This document shows positions 8,340-16,934 of a DNA stretch of 49,642 nt, in pieces (the first letter of the stretch is position 1; each line of letters begins with the position of its first letter). This stretch comes from an uncultured Eubacteriales bacterium (GTDB taxonomy: Bacteria > Bacillota > Clostridia > Monoglobales > Monoglobaceae): contig CAJKEB010000009.1 of assembly GCA_905198865.1 (NCBI GenBank), positions 1 through 49,642 of the forward strand, written 5' to 3'. The notes beneath the pieces were generated by a model, which made no database searches, was not told where the DNA came from, and worked only from the letters and a program-made list of their open reading frames with translations. The position numbers and the translations under genes are program-made.

Positions 8340-9434
8340 ATGAACGGTCAGAAAATAGTTATAGGTATGTCCGGCGGTGTTGACAGCAGCACCGCCGCTG
8401 CTTTATTAAAGGAAAAGGGGTATGAGGTTATCGGGCTTACTATGCGCCTGTGGGACGGAGAGGAAATCGGCGGCGAGTTCTATGACGGAACCTGCTGTTC
8501 TCTGTCGGCGGTTGAGGACGCAAGGCGTGTGGCGTATAAGCTCGGTATCGAATATCACGTGCTTGACTTCCGCAAGGAATTCGAGGAATATGTCATTGAT
8601 TACTTTGTGAATTCTTACCGCATGGCAAAGACGCCCAATCCGTGCATTGCCTGCAATAAGTATCTTAAGTTTGACGCAATGCTCAAAAAAGCGAAGCTGT
8701 TTGACGCAGATCTGATTGCGACCGGGCATTATGCAAAGGTTGAGGAGCGTGACGGCAGGTATATCTTAAGGCGCGCGAATTCAGAGGCGAAGGATCAGAC
8801 CTATGCGCTGTATTCGCTCAGGCAGGAACAGCTTAAGGCAATACGTATGCCGCTCGGCGAGCTTTCGGGCAAGGACGAGGTGCGTAAGATTGCAGAAAGG
8901 CTCGGTCTGCCGACCGCTTCAAAGCCCGACAGTCAGGAGATTTGCTTCGTGCCGGACAATGATTATGCTTCGTTTATCGAAAGACGGCTCGGGCTTAAAT
9001 CAGTACCCGGGAATTATGTCGATACGCACGGTAATATTCTGGGCAGGCACAAGGGCATAATCAACTACACCATAGGACAGCGGAAGGGTCTCGGAATTGC
9101 CTTCGGCAAGCCTATGTTTGTCACAAAGATTGACCCGGTAACCAACGATATTACTCTCGGCGAAAAGGGTTCAGAGTTTTCGGACAGCCTTGTTGCTGAG
9201 GGACTTAACTTTATACCGTTTGACGAGCTCACGGAGCCTATGCGCGTGCTGGCAAAGGTAAGATACAGTGCAAAGCCTGCATTATGTACAGTGACTCCGA
9301 TTGGCGACGACAGGGCGCAGGTGGTGTTTGATACTCCGCAGCGAGCCGTGACCCCCGGTCAGGCGGTTGTGTTCTACGACGAGGATTATGACGTTGTAAT
9401 AGGCGGCGGTAACATTATTAACGGAGGTGATTGA
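8340..9434 (+). CDS. mnmA: tRNA-specific 2-thiouridylase
   Basis: MnmA thiolates U34 of Lys, Glu and Gln tRNAs, using ATP to adenylate the base and a persulfide as sulfur source. The 364-aa protein has the PP-loop SGGVDSS at 11-17. The two catalytic cysteines are C105 (NPCIACNKYLKF) and C202 (DSQEICFVPD). Other signatures are TGHYAKV and the HKGIINYTIGQRKGLGI segment. It is the third gene of the sulfur operon, with the desulfurase that can feed it directly. Its last 8 bp overlap the GTG start of the pcrA-type helicase. Confidence 0.96.
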   Translation: MNGQKIVIGMSGGVDSSTAAALLKEKGYEVIGLTMRLWDGEEIGGEFYDGTCCSLSAVEDARRVAYKLGIEYHVLDFRKEFEEYVIDYFVNSYRMAKTPNPCIACNKYLKFDAMLKKAKLFDADLIATGHYAKVEERDGRYILRRANSEAKDQTYALYSLRQEQLKAIRMPLGELSGKDEVRKIAERLGLPTASKPDSQEICFVPDNDYASFIERRLGLKSVPGNYVDTHGNILGRHKGIINYTIGQRKGLGIAFGKPMFVTKIDPVTNDITLGEKGSEFSDSLVAEGLNFIPFDELTEPMRVLAKVRYSAKPALCTVTPIGDDRAQVVFDTPQRAVTPGQAVVFYDEDYDVVIGGGNIINGGD

Positions 9435-11814
9435 GATAGATTTTTTACAGCTCAGACGTGAAATAATCGAAAAGGGTTATGAAAGACTTAATGAACGACA
9501 AAGGGAGGCTGTCTTTACTACAGAGGGGCCTGTTCTGGTGCTTGCCGGAGCGGGAAGCGGAAAGACCACGGTAATAATTCATAAGATAGCCCATCTGATA
9601 AAGTACGGCAAGGCGTATAACAGCAAAAACATACCAAGCGGAATAACCGCGCAGGAGCTTGAATTTCTGGAGTGGTACAGAGACGGCGAACTGGACGAGC
9701 TGTCGCCCGAGGTTGAGGCATACCTGACAGAGAACCCGGTGAAGCCGTGGGAGGTTCTTGCGATAACCTTTACCAACAAGGCGGCAGGCGAGCTTAAAGC
9801 TCGTCTCGTGCGTGATTTGGGCGAATGCGGAAACGATGTGTTTGCGAGTACGTTTCACTCTATGTGCGTTAAGTTCCTGCGCCGTGATATTGACAAAATC
9901 GGCTTTGACAGGAGCTTTACGATTTACGACAGCGCCGACCAGCAGACGGTTGTAAAGGACTGCTTAAAGGAGCTTGATATAGACGATAAGAAGTACCCGC
10001 CGAGAAAGGTTCTGAGTGTGATAAGCGGCGCAAAGGACAAGCTGATAACTCCCGATGAGTTTGAAGCAGATACTCAAAGCGACTTTTACCTGAGGATTAT
10101 CGCAAGGATATATAAGCTGTATCAGCGAAAGCTGAAAGCCAACAACGCGCTTGACTTTGACGATTTGATAGTAATGACGGTGCGCCTGTTTGAGGAGTGT
10201 CCCGATGTGCTTGAATATTATCAGAACAGGTTTAAGTACATACTTGTGGACGAGTACCAGGACACGAACCATGCGCAGTATAAGCTGGTCAGCCTGCTTG
10301 CGCGCAGACACAGAAACCTCTGCGTTGTCGGCGATGACGACCAGAGTATATATAAGTTCAGAGGCGCGGACATCGGCAACATCTTAGGATTTGAGGACGA
10401 GTTCGAGGACTGCCGCACAATCAAGCTTGAAGAAAACTACCGTTCGACTCAGAGTATTTTAGACGCGGCAAATGCGGTGATAAAGCACAATGACGGCAGA
10501 AAGGGCAAGCAGCTCTGGACGTCCAACGGCGAGGGCGACAAGATAGGTCTGTATATTGCGGATAACGAGCACGGCGAGGCGCAGTCTGTTGTTGAGCATA
10601 TAAGAGAGCTGGGCGGAAATCTCAATGACTCGGTAATATTATACCGTGTGAACGCCATGTCGCGTGTCATGGAGGACACGCTGCTGAGAAACGCCGTTCC
10701 GTATAAGGTTCTGGGCGGTCTCAGGTTCTATGACAGAAAGGAAATCAAGGACATAGGCTCGTATTTGAGACTTGTTGTAAATCCGAGCGATAATATTGCT
10801 CTGCGCAGGGTAATCAACGAGCCGAAGCGCGGTATAGGAAACACCACTCTTGAAAAGGTTGCGTCAATTGCGGCGAGAAACGGAAAGAGTATGTTTGAAG
10901 TGTGCGAGAATCCCGACGAGTATGATGAGCTTACCTCATCAGCCTCGGCAAAGCTCAAAAAGTTCGCAGATATGATAAAGGGCTTCCAGAAGGAACTGAG
11001 TGAAGGTATGGGTCTTGAACTGTTCGTAAAGACCGTTATGAAAGGCTCAGGCATGATTGCGGCGCTTGAGAGCGAAAAGACGGTTGAGAACCAGACCAGA
11101 CTCGAAAACCTGGACGAGTTTATCACAATGGTTCAGGAGGCGGTTCGTGATGAGGAGGATATAACCCTTGACCAACTGCTTGAAAACATTTCTCTCGTTG
11201 CGGATATAGATAACTACGACGAGGCGAATGACGCGGTTACGCTTATGACGCTCCACAGCGCAAAGGGGCTGGAGTTCCCGAATGTTTTCTTGATTGGAAT
11301 GGAGGAGAGTGTTTTCCCGAGTGCGCGTTCGTTCGGCGTTCAGGAGGAGCTTGAAGAAGAACGCCGCTTGTGTTATGTCGGAATCACCCGCGCCAAAAAG
11401 CGGCTGTTTCTCTCAACCGCAAAGAGCAGAACCCTGTTCGGACAGACAAAGTACAACCTGCCGTCAAGGTTCCTGAGCGAAATACCCGAAGAACTTCTTG
11501 ACAGAGTAGAGGAAACTCCGCTGCGCCGCAAGTCTGCGTGGGAGGACATGGATTACTCGCAGGGCGCGCGCTTCGGTCAGGGCGGCAGAAGCAAAGGCAA
11601 TACGTTTGCCGCAAACACGAGGCAGAGGACGCAGACCGAAAGCGAAGAATACAACTACAGCCCCGGCGACAGGGTTGAGCACAGAAAGTTCGGCGTCGGC
11701 ACGGTTGTGTCGGCTCAGAATATGGGCAAGGACTGCCTTGTTGTGGTCGACTTTGAGGAGGTCGGACAGAAGAAGATGATGGCGGCGTACGCCAACTTCA
11801 AAAAAATAGATTAA
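9427..11814 (+). CDS. pcrA: UvrD/PcrA-type 3'-5' DNA helicase
   Basis: This is a superfamily 1 helicase for DNA repair and for clearing replication or transcription conflicts. The 795-aa protein has the complete motif set: Walker A GAGSGKT (41-47), AITFTNKAA (112-120), Walker B ILVDEYQDTN, VVGDDDQSIYKFRGAD, LEENYRST, TLHSAKGLEFPNVFLIG and ITRAKKRLFLS. A PcrA-type C-terminal tail (YSPGDRVEHRKFGVGTVV) may contact RNA polymerase. Between motif I and motif Ia (about residues 60-105) is an acidic insertion relative to textbook PcrA. The GTG start at 9427 overlaps both the mnmA stop and the GGAGG sequence itself. That is an awkward arrangement, and no better in-frame start is visible. Confidence 0.92.
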   Translation: MIEIDFLQLRREIIEKGYERLNERQREAVFTTEGPVLVLAGAGSGKTTVIIHKIAHLIKYGKAYNSKNIPSGITAQELEFLEWYRDGELDELSPEVEAYLTENPVKPWEVLAITFTNKAAGELKARLVRDLGECGNDVFASTFHSMCVKFLRRDIDKIGFDRSFTIYDSADQQTVVKDCLKELDIDDKKYPPRKVLSVISGAKDKLITPDEFEADTQSDFYLRIIARIYKLYQRKLKANNALDFDDLIVMTVRLFEECPDVLEYYQNRFKYILVDEYQDTNHAQYKLVSLLARRHRNLCVVGDDDQSIYKFRGADIGNILGFEDEFEDCRTIKLEENYRSTQSILDAANAVIKHNDGRKGKQLWTSNGEGDKIGLYIADNEHGEAQSVVEHIRELGGNLNDSVILYRVNAMSRVMEDTLLRNAVPYKVLGGLRFYDRKEIKDIGSYLRLVVNPSDNIALRRVINEPKRGIGNTTLEKVASIAARNGKSMFEVCENPDEYDELTSSASAKLKKFADMIKGFQKELSEGMGLELFVKTVMKGSGMIAALESEKTVENQTRLENLDEFITMVQEAVRDEEDITLDQLLENISLVADIDNYDEANDAVTLMTLHSAKGLEFPNVFLIGMEESVFPSARSFGVQEELEEERRLCYVGITRAKKRLFLSTAKSRTLFGQTKYNLPSRFLSEIPEELLDRVEETPLRRKSAWEDMDYSQGARFGQGGRSKGNTFAANTRQRTQTESEEYNYSPGDRVEHRKFGVGTVVSAQNMGKDCLVVVDFEEVGQKKMMAAYANFKKID

Positions 11815-11842
11815 GGCACTCACAGCCGGAGGTCAAAAGAAT

Positions 11843-12592
11843 ATGTATAATGACTTTGCCAAAATTTACGACAGGTTCCAGGAAATTGATTATGATGAAT
11901 TTGTCGTGTTTTACAAAAAGATATTTGAGCAGAATAATCTCTCGCCCGAAACGGTCATAGACCTCGGCTGTGGTTCGGGTGAGATTTCTTTGCGTCTGGC
12001 AAAGAGCGGTTATAATACTGTCGGTATTGATATTTCGGAGGATATGCTCGCGATTGCTCAGGACAAGGCGTTTGAGCAGGGCATAAATATTCTGTTCCTG
12101 AACCAGGACATGACCGGATTTGAATACCCCGAAAAGGCAGACGCGGTGATTTCAACGCTCGACTGTATAAACTACCTCACGGAATACGAGGACGTGGTGC
12201 GGACGTTTAAGTGCGTGAATGAAACGCTTGCGGATAACGGCTTGTTTATCTTTGATATAAATTCCGAATATAAGCTGAGCCAGGTCTTAGGTAATAATAC
12301 CTTTGTCTATGAGGACGACGAGGCTTACTGCGTGTGGGACTGCGGTTACTATCCCGAGGATAGGATATGCGGCTTTGACCTCAACTTTTTTGTTAAAGAG
12401 GGTAAGAAACAGAACGCAAAATACGAGAGATATTTTGAGTATCAGGAGGAGCGCGCGTACTCGGTCGATGAGATTAAGTCCGCGCTTAACACGGCAGGAC
12501 TAAAGCTATTAAATATTTATGCGGATTTGGAATTTATTGAACCAAGCGAAAAATCGGAGCGGCTGTTTTTTGTATGCGCAAGAGATATGTAG
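11843..12592 (+). CDS. Class I SAM-dependent methyltransferase
   Basis: This 249-aa protein of the Methyltransf_25/11 type has the SAM-binding motif I VIDLGCGSGEISL at about 39-51, GYNTVGIDISEDML containing the acidic ribose-binding residue, and the motif II/III region DAVISTLDCINYL. It follows the helicase by 28 bp with a GGAGG site 9 nt upstream, so it is probably the last gene of this operon. Close relatives are found beside housekeeping genes in Clostridia, but the methyl acceptor is unknown and cannot be deduced here. Its TAG stop directly abuts a truncated repeat element. Confidence 0.85.
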   Translation: MYNDFAKIYDRFQEIDYDEFVVFYKKIFEQNNLSPETVIDLGCGSGEISLRLAKSGYNTVGIDISEDMLAIAQDKAFEQGINILFLNQDMTGFEYPEKADAVISTLDCINYLTEYEDVVRTFKCVNETLADNGLFIFDINSEYKLSQVLGNNTFVYEDDEAYCVWDCGYYPEDRICGFDLNFFVKEGKKQNAKYERYFEYQEERAYSVDEIKSALNTAGLKLLNIYADLEFIEPSEKSERLFFVCARDM

Positions 12593-12593
12593 A

Positions 12594-12720
12594 GCCCCCT
12601 CAGTCGCCTGCGGTCACACATTCAGCATTTTACATACAGCTATCGCCTTTGCAAAAGGCGGTTTTCAAGCTTCGGCAGGCGAACGCAGTGAGCACGTTAG
12701 GCGCGAAGGCGTCGCACATT
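12594..12720. repeat. Truncated relic related to the MITE-like element, plus GC-rich palindromes
   Basis: Bases 12594-12613 (gccccctcagtcgcctgcgg) are identical to the reverse complement of 38402-38421 inside the complete element. The terminal repeat itself is missing, and the match begins one base after the methyltransferase stop. It is followed by CGCCTTT-GCA-AAAGGCG (12644-12660) with GTTTTC, which may work as a terminator, and by GC-rich sequence up to about 12720. I see no gene in 12593-12776. Confidence 0.6.
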
Positions 12721-12776
12721 TATGTGCTTTGTTTATGCTGGATACATTTGTATCTGACTGTAAATAATAAAATAAT

Positions 12777-12805
12777 TTGCATTTTCCGCAAAATTGTGTT
12801 ATAGT
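12777..12805 (+). promoter_or_regulatory. Sigma-A promoter of the stalk/DHHW gene
   Basis: TTGCAT (12777-12782), 17 bp, TATAGT (12800-12805) give a good vegetative promoter. Transcription would begin near 12812, about 43 nt before the TTG start. The promoter rules out an in-frame start at 12777. Confidence 0.65.
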
Positions 12806-12854
12806 ATGTTGTATTGTGCTTAGCGCACAAAAACAGTTTTTCAGGGTGATATAT

Positions 12855-14381
12855 TTGGTTTTAGATGAAAAAAGAGTAAAAAGACTTATCAGAAATATAT
12901 TCATGATTATTGCGGTGCTTGTCTGCGTGATGCCATTGCTGTGCTGCACTGATGCTTCGGCAGATACTGAATACGTCATGATAGTCGTGAACGATGAGCG
13001 TGTGGACTTCGGTGACACTGAGCCGGAGGCGGTGGACTACAGAACCTATGCGCCTATACGTTCGTTCTCAGACAGCCTGGGCGCCGAAGTGACATGGGAC
13101 AGCTCGGCGTACGCGGCGACGCTTAAGAAAGGCGATACTGTGATTACAATTCTGCCGAACGCGTCGGATCCGGTAAGGCTCAACGGCAAGCCGGTCAGCG
13201 ATATAGGATTTTACTTCAAGAACGAAAGGCTTATGCTTCCATACAGGTTCATTGCCGAGACCTTCGGCTTTGAGGTTGATTATTTTGACGCTTATAATAT
13301 CGCAAGGGTTACTGATGGAACCCAGAAGCTGAGCCATGTGAAAATACTTGAAAAGTACGGCGAAACCGCAATAGCGGAGCGTGAGAGATTCGGCAAAGCG
13401 GTCAATCCTCTGCGTGAGGGCGGTGAAATTGTTGTCGGCGACGGGACACGCATGGCATACGAAGATGTTTCGATATCGGGCAGCTTGTATGTTGTCGGAA
13501 ATACCGGATTTGAGGAAATGCGCATAACAAGCAGCGGCGGCGCAACTTATGCTGCGATTGTAAATGATATTGCCGCTGCGGTTCCGAATGCGAATGTGTA
13601 CAGCATACTTGTGCCGACGGCGTCAGAGTTCTATGCACCCAAGGAGCTGTTCAGAAATCAGCTTGAAGGCATAAGCGGAACGTATGACAAAATGAGCAGT
13701 GATATTACGCCTATTGACGCATATAGACCTCTGTACGAGCACTCATATGAGAAGCTGTATTTTGCCACAGACCATCACTGGACACAGCGCGCGGCGTATT
13801 ATGCTTATCAGGCATTCTTGAAGCAGGCGGGCGGAAGCATTGACCCGCTTGAGAGCTTTCAGAAGTATGACTCGTATAACTTTATCGGTTATTGGAGCAG
13901 TTATCTGTCAGCGTCGCCGTCTCAGCGGTATTTAAAGGCGAAAATTGACAGCAATCCCGAGCTGCTTGAACGGTTTATGCCAAAGGTTTACAGCGAGGGC
14001 GTTATCTATGCCGACGGTTATATGACGAATTTCTACCGAACCGTTCAGGCTGTTGACCCGACAATCACTGCGTACAGAACCTTTGCCGGCGGCGATAATA
14101 CTCTGACCGTATTTGTTACAAGCGCAGGAACCGGCAAGAAGATTTGTATCATCAAGGATTCGTACGGCGATGCGTTCACTACATGGGCAATAAACAACTA
14201 TAGCGAGGTCTATGTTATCGACCCGAGGTATAATAATAACCAGTTCGGAAGCAAGAGCGGAGAGCTTAAGATTGATAAGTTCTATGATATGACGCAGTTT
14301 GACGATCTGGTGTTTATAAACTATCCCGGTTCGGTTGAGAGCGTCGGCTACCGCTACGCCTTAGGTCAGCTTATTCCGTAG
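12855..14381 (+). CDS. Secreted stalk-domain/DHHW (AlgX/DltD-like) protein
   Basis: The predicted exported protein has 508 aa. The TTG at 12855 has GGGTGA 5 nt upstream; the longer reading frame to 12777 would start inside the promoter. An N-terminal basic segment and hydrophobic core (MIIAVLVCVMPLLCC) form a signal peptide, ending near TDASA or as a lipoprotein at the cysteine pair. Residues about 36-155 resemble a copper-amine-oxidase N-terminal (stalk) domain: VNDERVDF, YAPIRSFSDSLGAEVTWD, LPYRFIAETFGFEV. The remainder is a DHHW/AlgX-like SGNH-related domain with TDHHWT at 305-310 and KDSYGDAF at 434-441. Relatives act in O-acetylation of envelope polymers. No MBOAT acyltransferase lies nearby, so that role is inference only. 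Confidence 0.8.
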   Translation: MVLDEKRVKRLIRNIFMIIAVLVCVMPLLCCTDASADTEYVMIVVNDERVDFGDTEPEAVDYRTYAPIRSFSDSLGAEVTWDSSAYAATLKKGDTVITILPNASDPVRLNGKPVSDIGFYFKNERLMLPYRFIAETFGFEVDYFDAYNIARVTDGTQKLSHVKILEKYGETAIAERERFGKAVNPLREGGEIVVGDGTRMAYEDVSISGSLYVVGNTGFEEMRITSSGGATYAAIVNDIAAAVPNANVYSILVPTASEFYAPKELFRNQLEGISGTYDKMSSDITPIDAYRPLYEHSYEKLYFATDHHWTQRAAYYAYQAFLKQAGGSIDPLESFQKYDSYNFIGYWSSYLSASPSQRYLKAKIDSNPELLERFMPKVYSEGVIYADGYMTNFYRTVQAVDPTITAYRTFAGGDNTLTVFVTSAGTGKKICIIKDSYGDAFTTWAINNYSEVYVIDPRYNNNQFGSKSGELKIDKFYDMTQFDDLVFINYPGSVESVGYRYALGQLIP

Positions 14382-14397
14382 AACGTGGGGAGATATT

Positions 14398-15303
14398 TTG
14401 AAGAATTATTATGAAGAATGTACATTATGTCCGAGGCGGTGCGGTGCAGACCGCACAAGCGGCGGCAGAGGATTTTGCGGTGCGGGTGATGGGATTAAAA
14501 TCGCCCGTGTCGCGCTTCATTACTGGGAGGAGCCGTGCATATCGGGCGAGGTTGGCTCGGGCGCGGTTTTCTTTTCCGGCTGTACTCTCGGCTGTGTGTT
14601 TTGTCAGAATTATGATATAAGCACAAACGGCAAGGGCTATGAGATAACGGAGGAGGAGCTTGCGGCGGAGTTCCTGAGGCTTCAGGGCGAAGGCGCCGCA
14701 AACATCAATCTTGTTACGCCTACTCAGTATCTGCCGGGTATAGTAAGTTCGCTCGATATTGCAAAAAGCCGCGGACTTGATATACCGGTCGTATATAACT
14801 GCGGCGGCTATGAGAGCGCCGAGACTTTGCGTGAGCTTGACGGCTATGTCGATGTGTATCTGCCTGATATGAAGTATTATTCTGATAAATATGCGGTTAT
14901 GTATTCGTCTGCGAAAAATTATTTTGAAACCGCATGTTCGGCTATTGCCGAAATGTACAGGCAGACCGGCAAATGCGTGTTTGACGAAAACGGACTGATA
15001 AAGTCCGGCGTTATTGTCCGACATCTGATGCTGCCGGGGCTTTTGTTCGAGTCAAAAAAGGTAGTTGATTATCTGTATGACACTTATGGGGATAATATCT
15101 GGATCAGCCTTATGAGCCAGTACACGCCGATGGAGCAGGTCAAGGACATACCAAGCCTGAACCGGTTTGTGCCGAATGGGCAGTATGACGCTCTTGTGAA
15201 TTACTGCATGGATAGGGGAATGTCAAACGTATACGTTCAGCAGAGTGATTCGGCGGACAAGTGTTATATCCCCAAATTTTTTGACAAAAATTTGAAAAAA
15301 TAA
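14398..15303 (+). CDS. Radical SAM protein, PflA-like
   Basis: This 301-aa protein starts at a TTG with GGGGAG 5 nt upstream. The radical SAM cluster motif is C62-x3-C66-x2-C69 in FSGCTLGCVFCQNYDIS. Upstream lies a second cysteine set, C8-x2-C11-x3-C15 and C27, which probably binds a metal or further Fe-S cluster. This architecture matches the PflA-related radical SAM subfamily (YgkA/AmmeMemoRadiSam-like), whose substrates are mostly unknown. No pyruvate formate-lyase or other glycyl-radical enzyme is in the window, so calling it an activase would be unsupported. It follows the stalk/DHHW gene by 16 bp, probably in the same transcript. Confidence 0.85.
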   Translation: MKNYYEECTLCPRRCGADRTSGGRGFCGAGDGIKIARVALHYWEEPCISGEVGSGAVFFSGCTLGCVFCQNYDISTNGKGYEITEEELAAEFLRLQGEGAANINLVTPTQYLPGIVSSLDIAKSRGLDIPVVYNCGGYESAETLRELDGYVDVYLPDMKYYSDKYAVMYSSAKNYFETACSAIAEMYRQTGKCVFDENGLIKSGVIVRHLMLPGLLFESKKVVDYLYDTYGDNIWISLMSQYTPMEQVKDIPSLNRFVPNGQYDALVNYCMDRGMSNVYVQQSDSADKCYIPKFFDKNLKK

Positions 15304-15328
15304 TAAATCTGAATAAATTCAATTTAAT

Positions 15329-15371
15329 TCGACAAACTAATCATGAGAAAATTATACTTCAGAATGATTAG
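15329..15371 (+). promoter_or_regulatory. Putative promoter with inverted repeat flanking the -10
   Basis: TCGACA (15329-15334), 18 bp, TATACT (15353-15358) is a plausible sigma-A promoter for the 52-aa gene. The 8-bp inverted repeat CTAATCAT (15337-15344) / ATGATTAG (15364-15371) brackets the -10 box, the geometry of an operator. The regulator is unknown. Confidence 0.45.
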
Positions 15372-15425
15372 ATTAATGACCCATACGGCAAATTTGCAGT
15401 GTATGCGTCAGGGAGGAGAATTAAT

Positions 15426-15584
15426 TTGGATAATTTAAGCAGTATAGGTACAGAATATACGCGATATTTAATAGTCGGCGGCGACGGATTTGTTGTCGGC
15501 GTCAGAGATGACGCACCCGATGTAGTCAAAATCAAGTGCGACGAATATTTCAGAAAATACAAAAAGTTTCGTCCCGGTGACTAA
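15426..15584 (+). CDS. 52-aa protein of unknown function
   Basis: This small open frame starts at a TTG 7 nt after a strong GGGAGGAG ribosome site (15411-15418). A longer frame from 15399 would put the ribosome site inside the gene. The product is soluble, with a glycine-containing beta-like N-terminal half (RYLIVGGDGFVVGV) and a basic C-terminus (CDEYFRKYKKFRPGD). No signal peptide or membrane segment is seen. It has its own putative promoter and a strong terminator, which supports a real monocistronic gene. I do not recognise the family. It lies between a radical SAM gene and the convergent folC, and neither suggests a role. Confidence 0.65.
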   Translation: MDNLSSIGTEYTRYLIVGGDGFVVGVRDDAPDVVKIKCDEYFRKYKKFRPGD

Positions 15585-15612
15585 CACAAAAGCACCTTTT
15601 GGCCTAAATTTT

Positions 15613-15639
15613 AGAGGCGGCTATCAACCGCCTCTTTTT
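15613..15639 (+). terminator. Terminator of the 52-aa gene
   Basis: An 8-bp stem AGAGGCGG (15613-15620) / CCGCCTCT (15628-15635) with a 7-nt loop is followed by a T run. It ends at the convergent folC stop codon and may serve both directions, though the minus-strand tail is poor in T. Confidence 0.85.
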
Positions 15640-16924
15640 ATTTCAATGAATTAACAATATCCCGGTACATATACAGTGTACCGAGAATTACGAGCGGGTT
15701 ACCGCTTTCTTTTGATTGACTTACTGCGCTTTTAACTCCGCTGTCAATCGACTCAAAACAGCTTACATTCACGTCTCTTTCACGAAAGCACTCCGCCAGC
15801 TTATCGGCGTGGAGCGCACGCGGATTATCCGGCGTTACTGTGAACGCGGTATCAACATACGGGCAAAGCATATCAAGCATTAAATCATAATTCTTGTCAG
15901 CCATAACGCCCATTAAGACGTTTATTTTTCTGCCTAAGTATTGCTCTATGCTCTTAACGCACATATTCATTCCGTGCGGATTATGCGCGCCGTCATATAT
16001 GATAAGCGGTTCACGGCTCAGTATCTCAAACCTGCCGCGCCAGACGGTTCGGCTTAAGCCGTCCGCTGCCGAGCTTGCGTCAATGCTTAAACCAAGATCC
16101 TTAAGAACCTCCAGAGCAGTCAGAGCAACTGCGCAGTTTCTCGGCTGATAAAGACCCAAAAGCGGAAGACGGAGCTTGTGATTGCTGCTAAACAGGTCAA
16201 ACTCAAATTCCGTACCGCTGAGCGAATATTTGATATTCCTCACTCGGTCATGCTCTGTGACGGTGAGCGGTGAGTTCAGTTCTGCCGCTCTGTCTTTTAT
16301 AATCCGCAGCGCTTCTTTGTCTGTATCATCGGTGCCGCCGAATACAACCGGGCGGTTTGGCTTGATTATTCCGGATTTATGAACAGCTATATCCTTTATC
16401 GTATTGCCAAGAAAGGCTTCGTGATCCATACCTATATCCGTTATGACGGAAAGCAGAGGCGAAGCGCAAACATTTGTTGCGTCAAGCATACCGCCCATTC
16501 CCGTTTCGAGAATAACAACCCCGCATTCCGCGCGGCGGAATAATTCAAGCGCCGCAGCCGTCTCAAGCTCAAAGCCGGTAGGCGTGGCATCAGGCGGTAT
16601 TTTTGCTTCGGCGGATTTTACACATTCGATTATACCGGCAAAAGCCTCATCTGAAACCGCCTCGCCGCCTATGCGGTAGCACTCGTTGATTCGGGACAGA
16701 CCCGGAGAAGTGAACAGTCCGGTTTTTATCCCTGCGGCGCACAGCGCTTGTTCAAGCATGGCGCAGACCGAGCCTTTGCCGTTTGTGCCCGTTACATGTA
16801 TGATTTTAAGCTGGTTCTGGGGATTGTTTAGATTGTCAAGAAGCCGAACAACACGGGACAGTCCGGGGTGACTGCCTCGTGTGTAGGCCTTATTTAAATA
16901 TTCGTTTGCCTGATTGTAGTTCAT
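15638..16924 (-). CDS. folC: Folylpolyglutamate/dihydrofolate synthase
   Basis: FolC ligates glutamate to dihydropteroate and folates, trapping them in the cell. The 428-aa, Mur-ligase-like protein has the P-loop GTNGKGS at 46-52, the TSPGLSRINE segment, VILETGMGGMLDATN, DIGMDHEAFLGNT and the C-terminal-domain DGAHNPHG motif. It lies 10 bp downstream of folT on the same strand. It is therefore predicted to be co-transcribed under the THF riboswitch, coupling folate uptake to polyglutamylation. Confidence 0.95.
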   Translation of the reverse strand: MNYNQANEYLNKAYTRGSHPGLSRVVRLLDNLNNPQNQLKIIHVTGTNGKGSVCAMLEQALCAAGIKTGLFTSPGLSRINECYRIGGEAVSDEAFAGIIECVKSAEAKIPPDATPTGFELETAAALELFRRAECGVVILETGMGGMLDATNVCASPLLSVITDIGMDHEAFLGNTIKDIAVHKSGIIKPNRPVVFGGTDDTDKEALRIIKDRAAELNSPLTVTEHDRVRNIKYSLSGTEFEFDLFSSNHKLRLPLLGLYQPRNCAVALTALEVLKDLGLSIDASSAADGLSRTVWRGRFEILSREPLIIYDGAHNPHGMNMCVKSIEQYLGRKINVLMGVMADKNYDLMLDMLCPYVDTAFTVTPDNPRALHADKLAECFRERDVNVSCFESIDSGVKSAVSQSKESGNPLVILGTLYMYRDIVNSLK

Positions 16925-16934
16925 AATATTATTA

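Noticed and set aside
12777..12854. N-terminal extension of the stalk/DHHW protein
   Set aside because: The extension would start inside a good promoter (-35 at 12777); the TTG at 12855 has a ribosome site and leads into a signal peptide.
14398..15303. Pyruvate formate-lyase activating enzyme
   Set aside because: No glycyl-radical enzyme is present and the extra N-terminal cysteines fit a broader PflA-related family.
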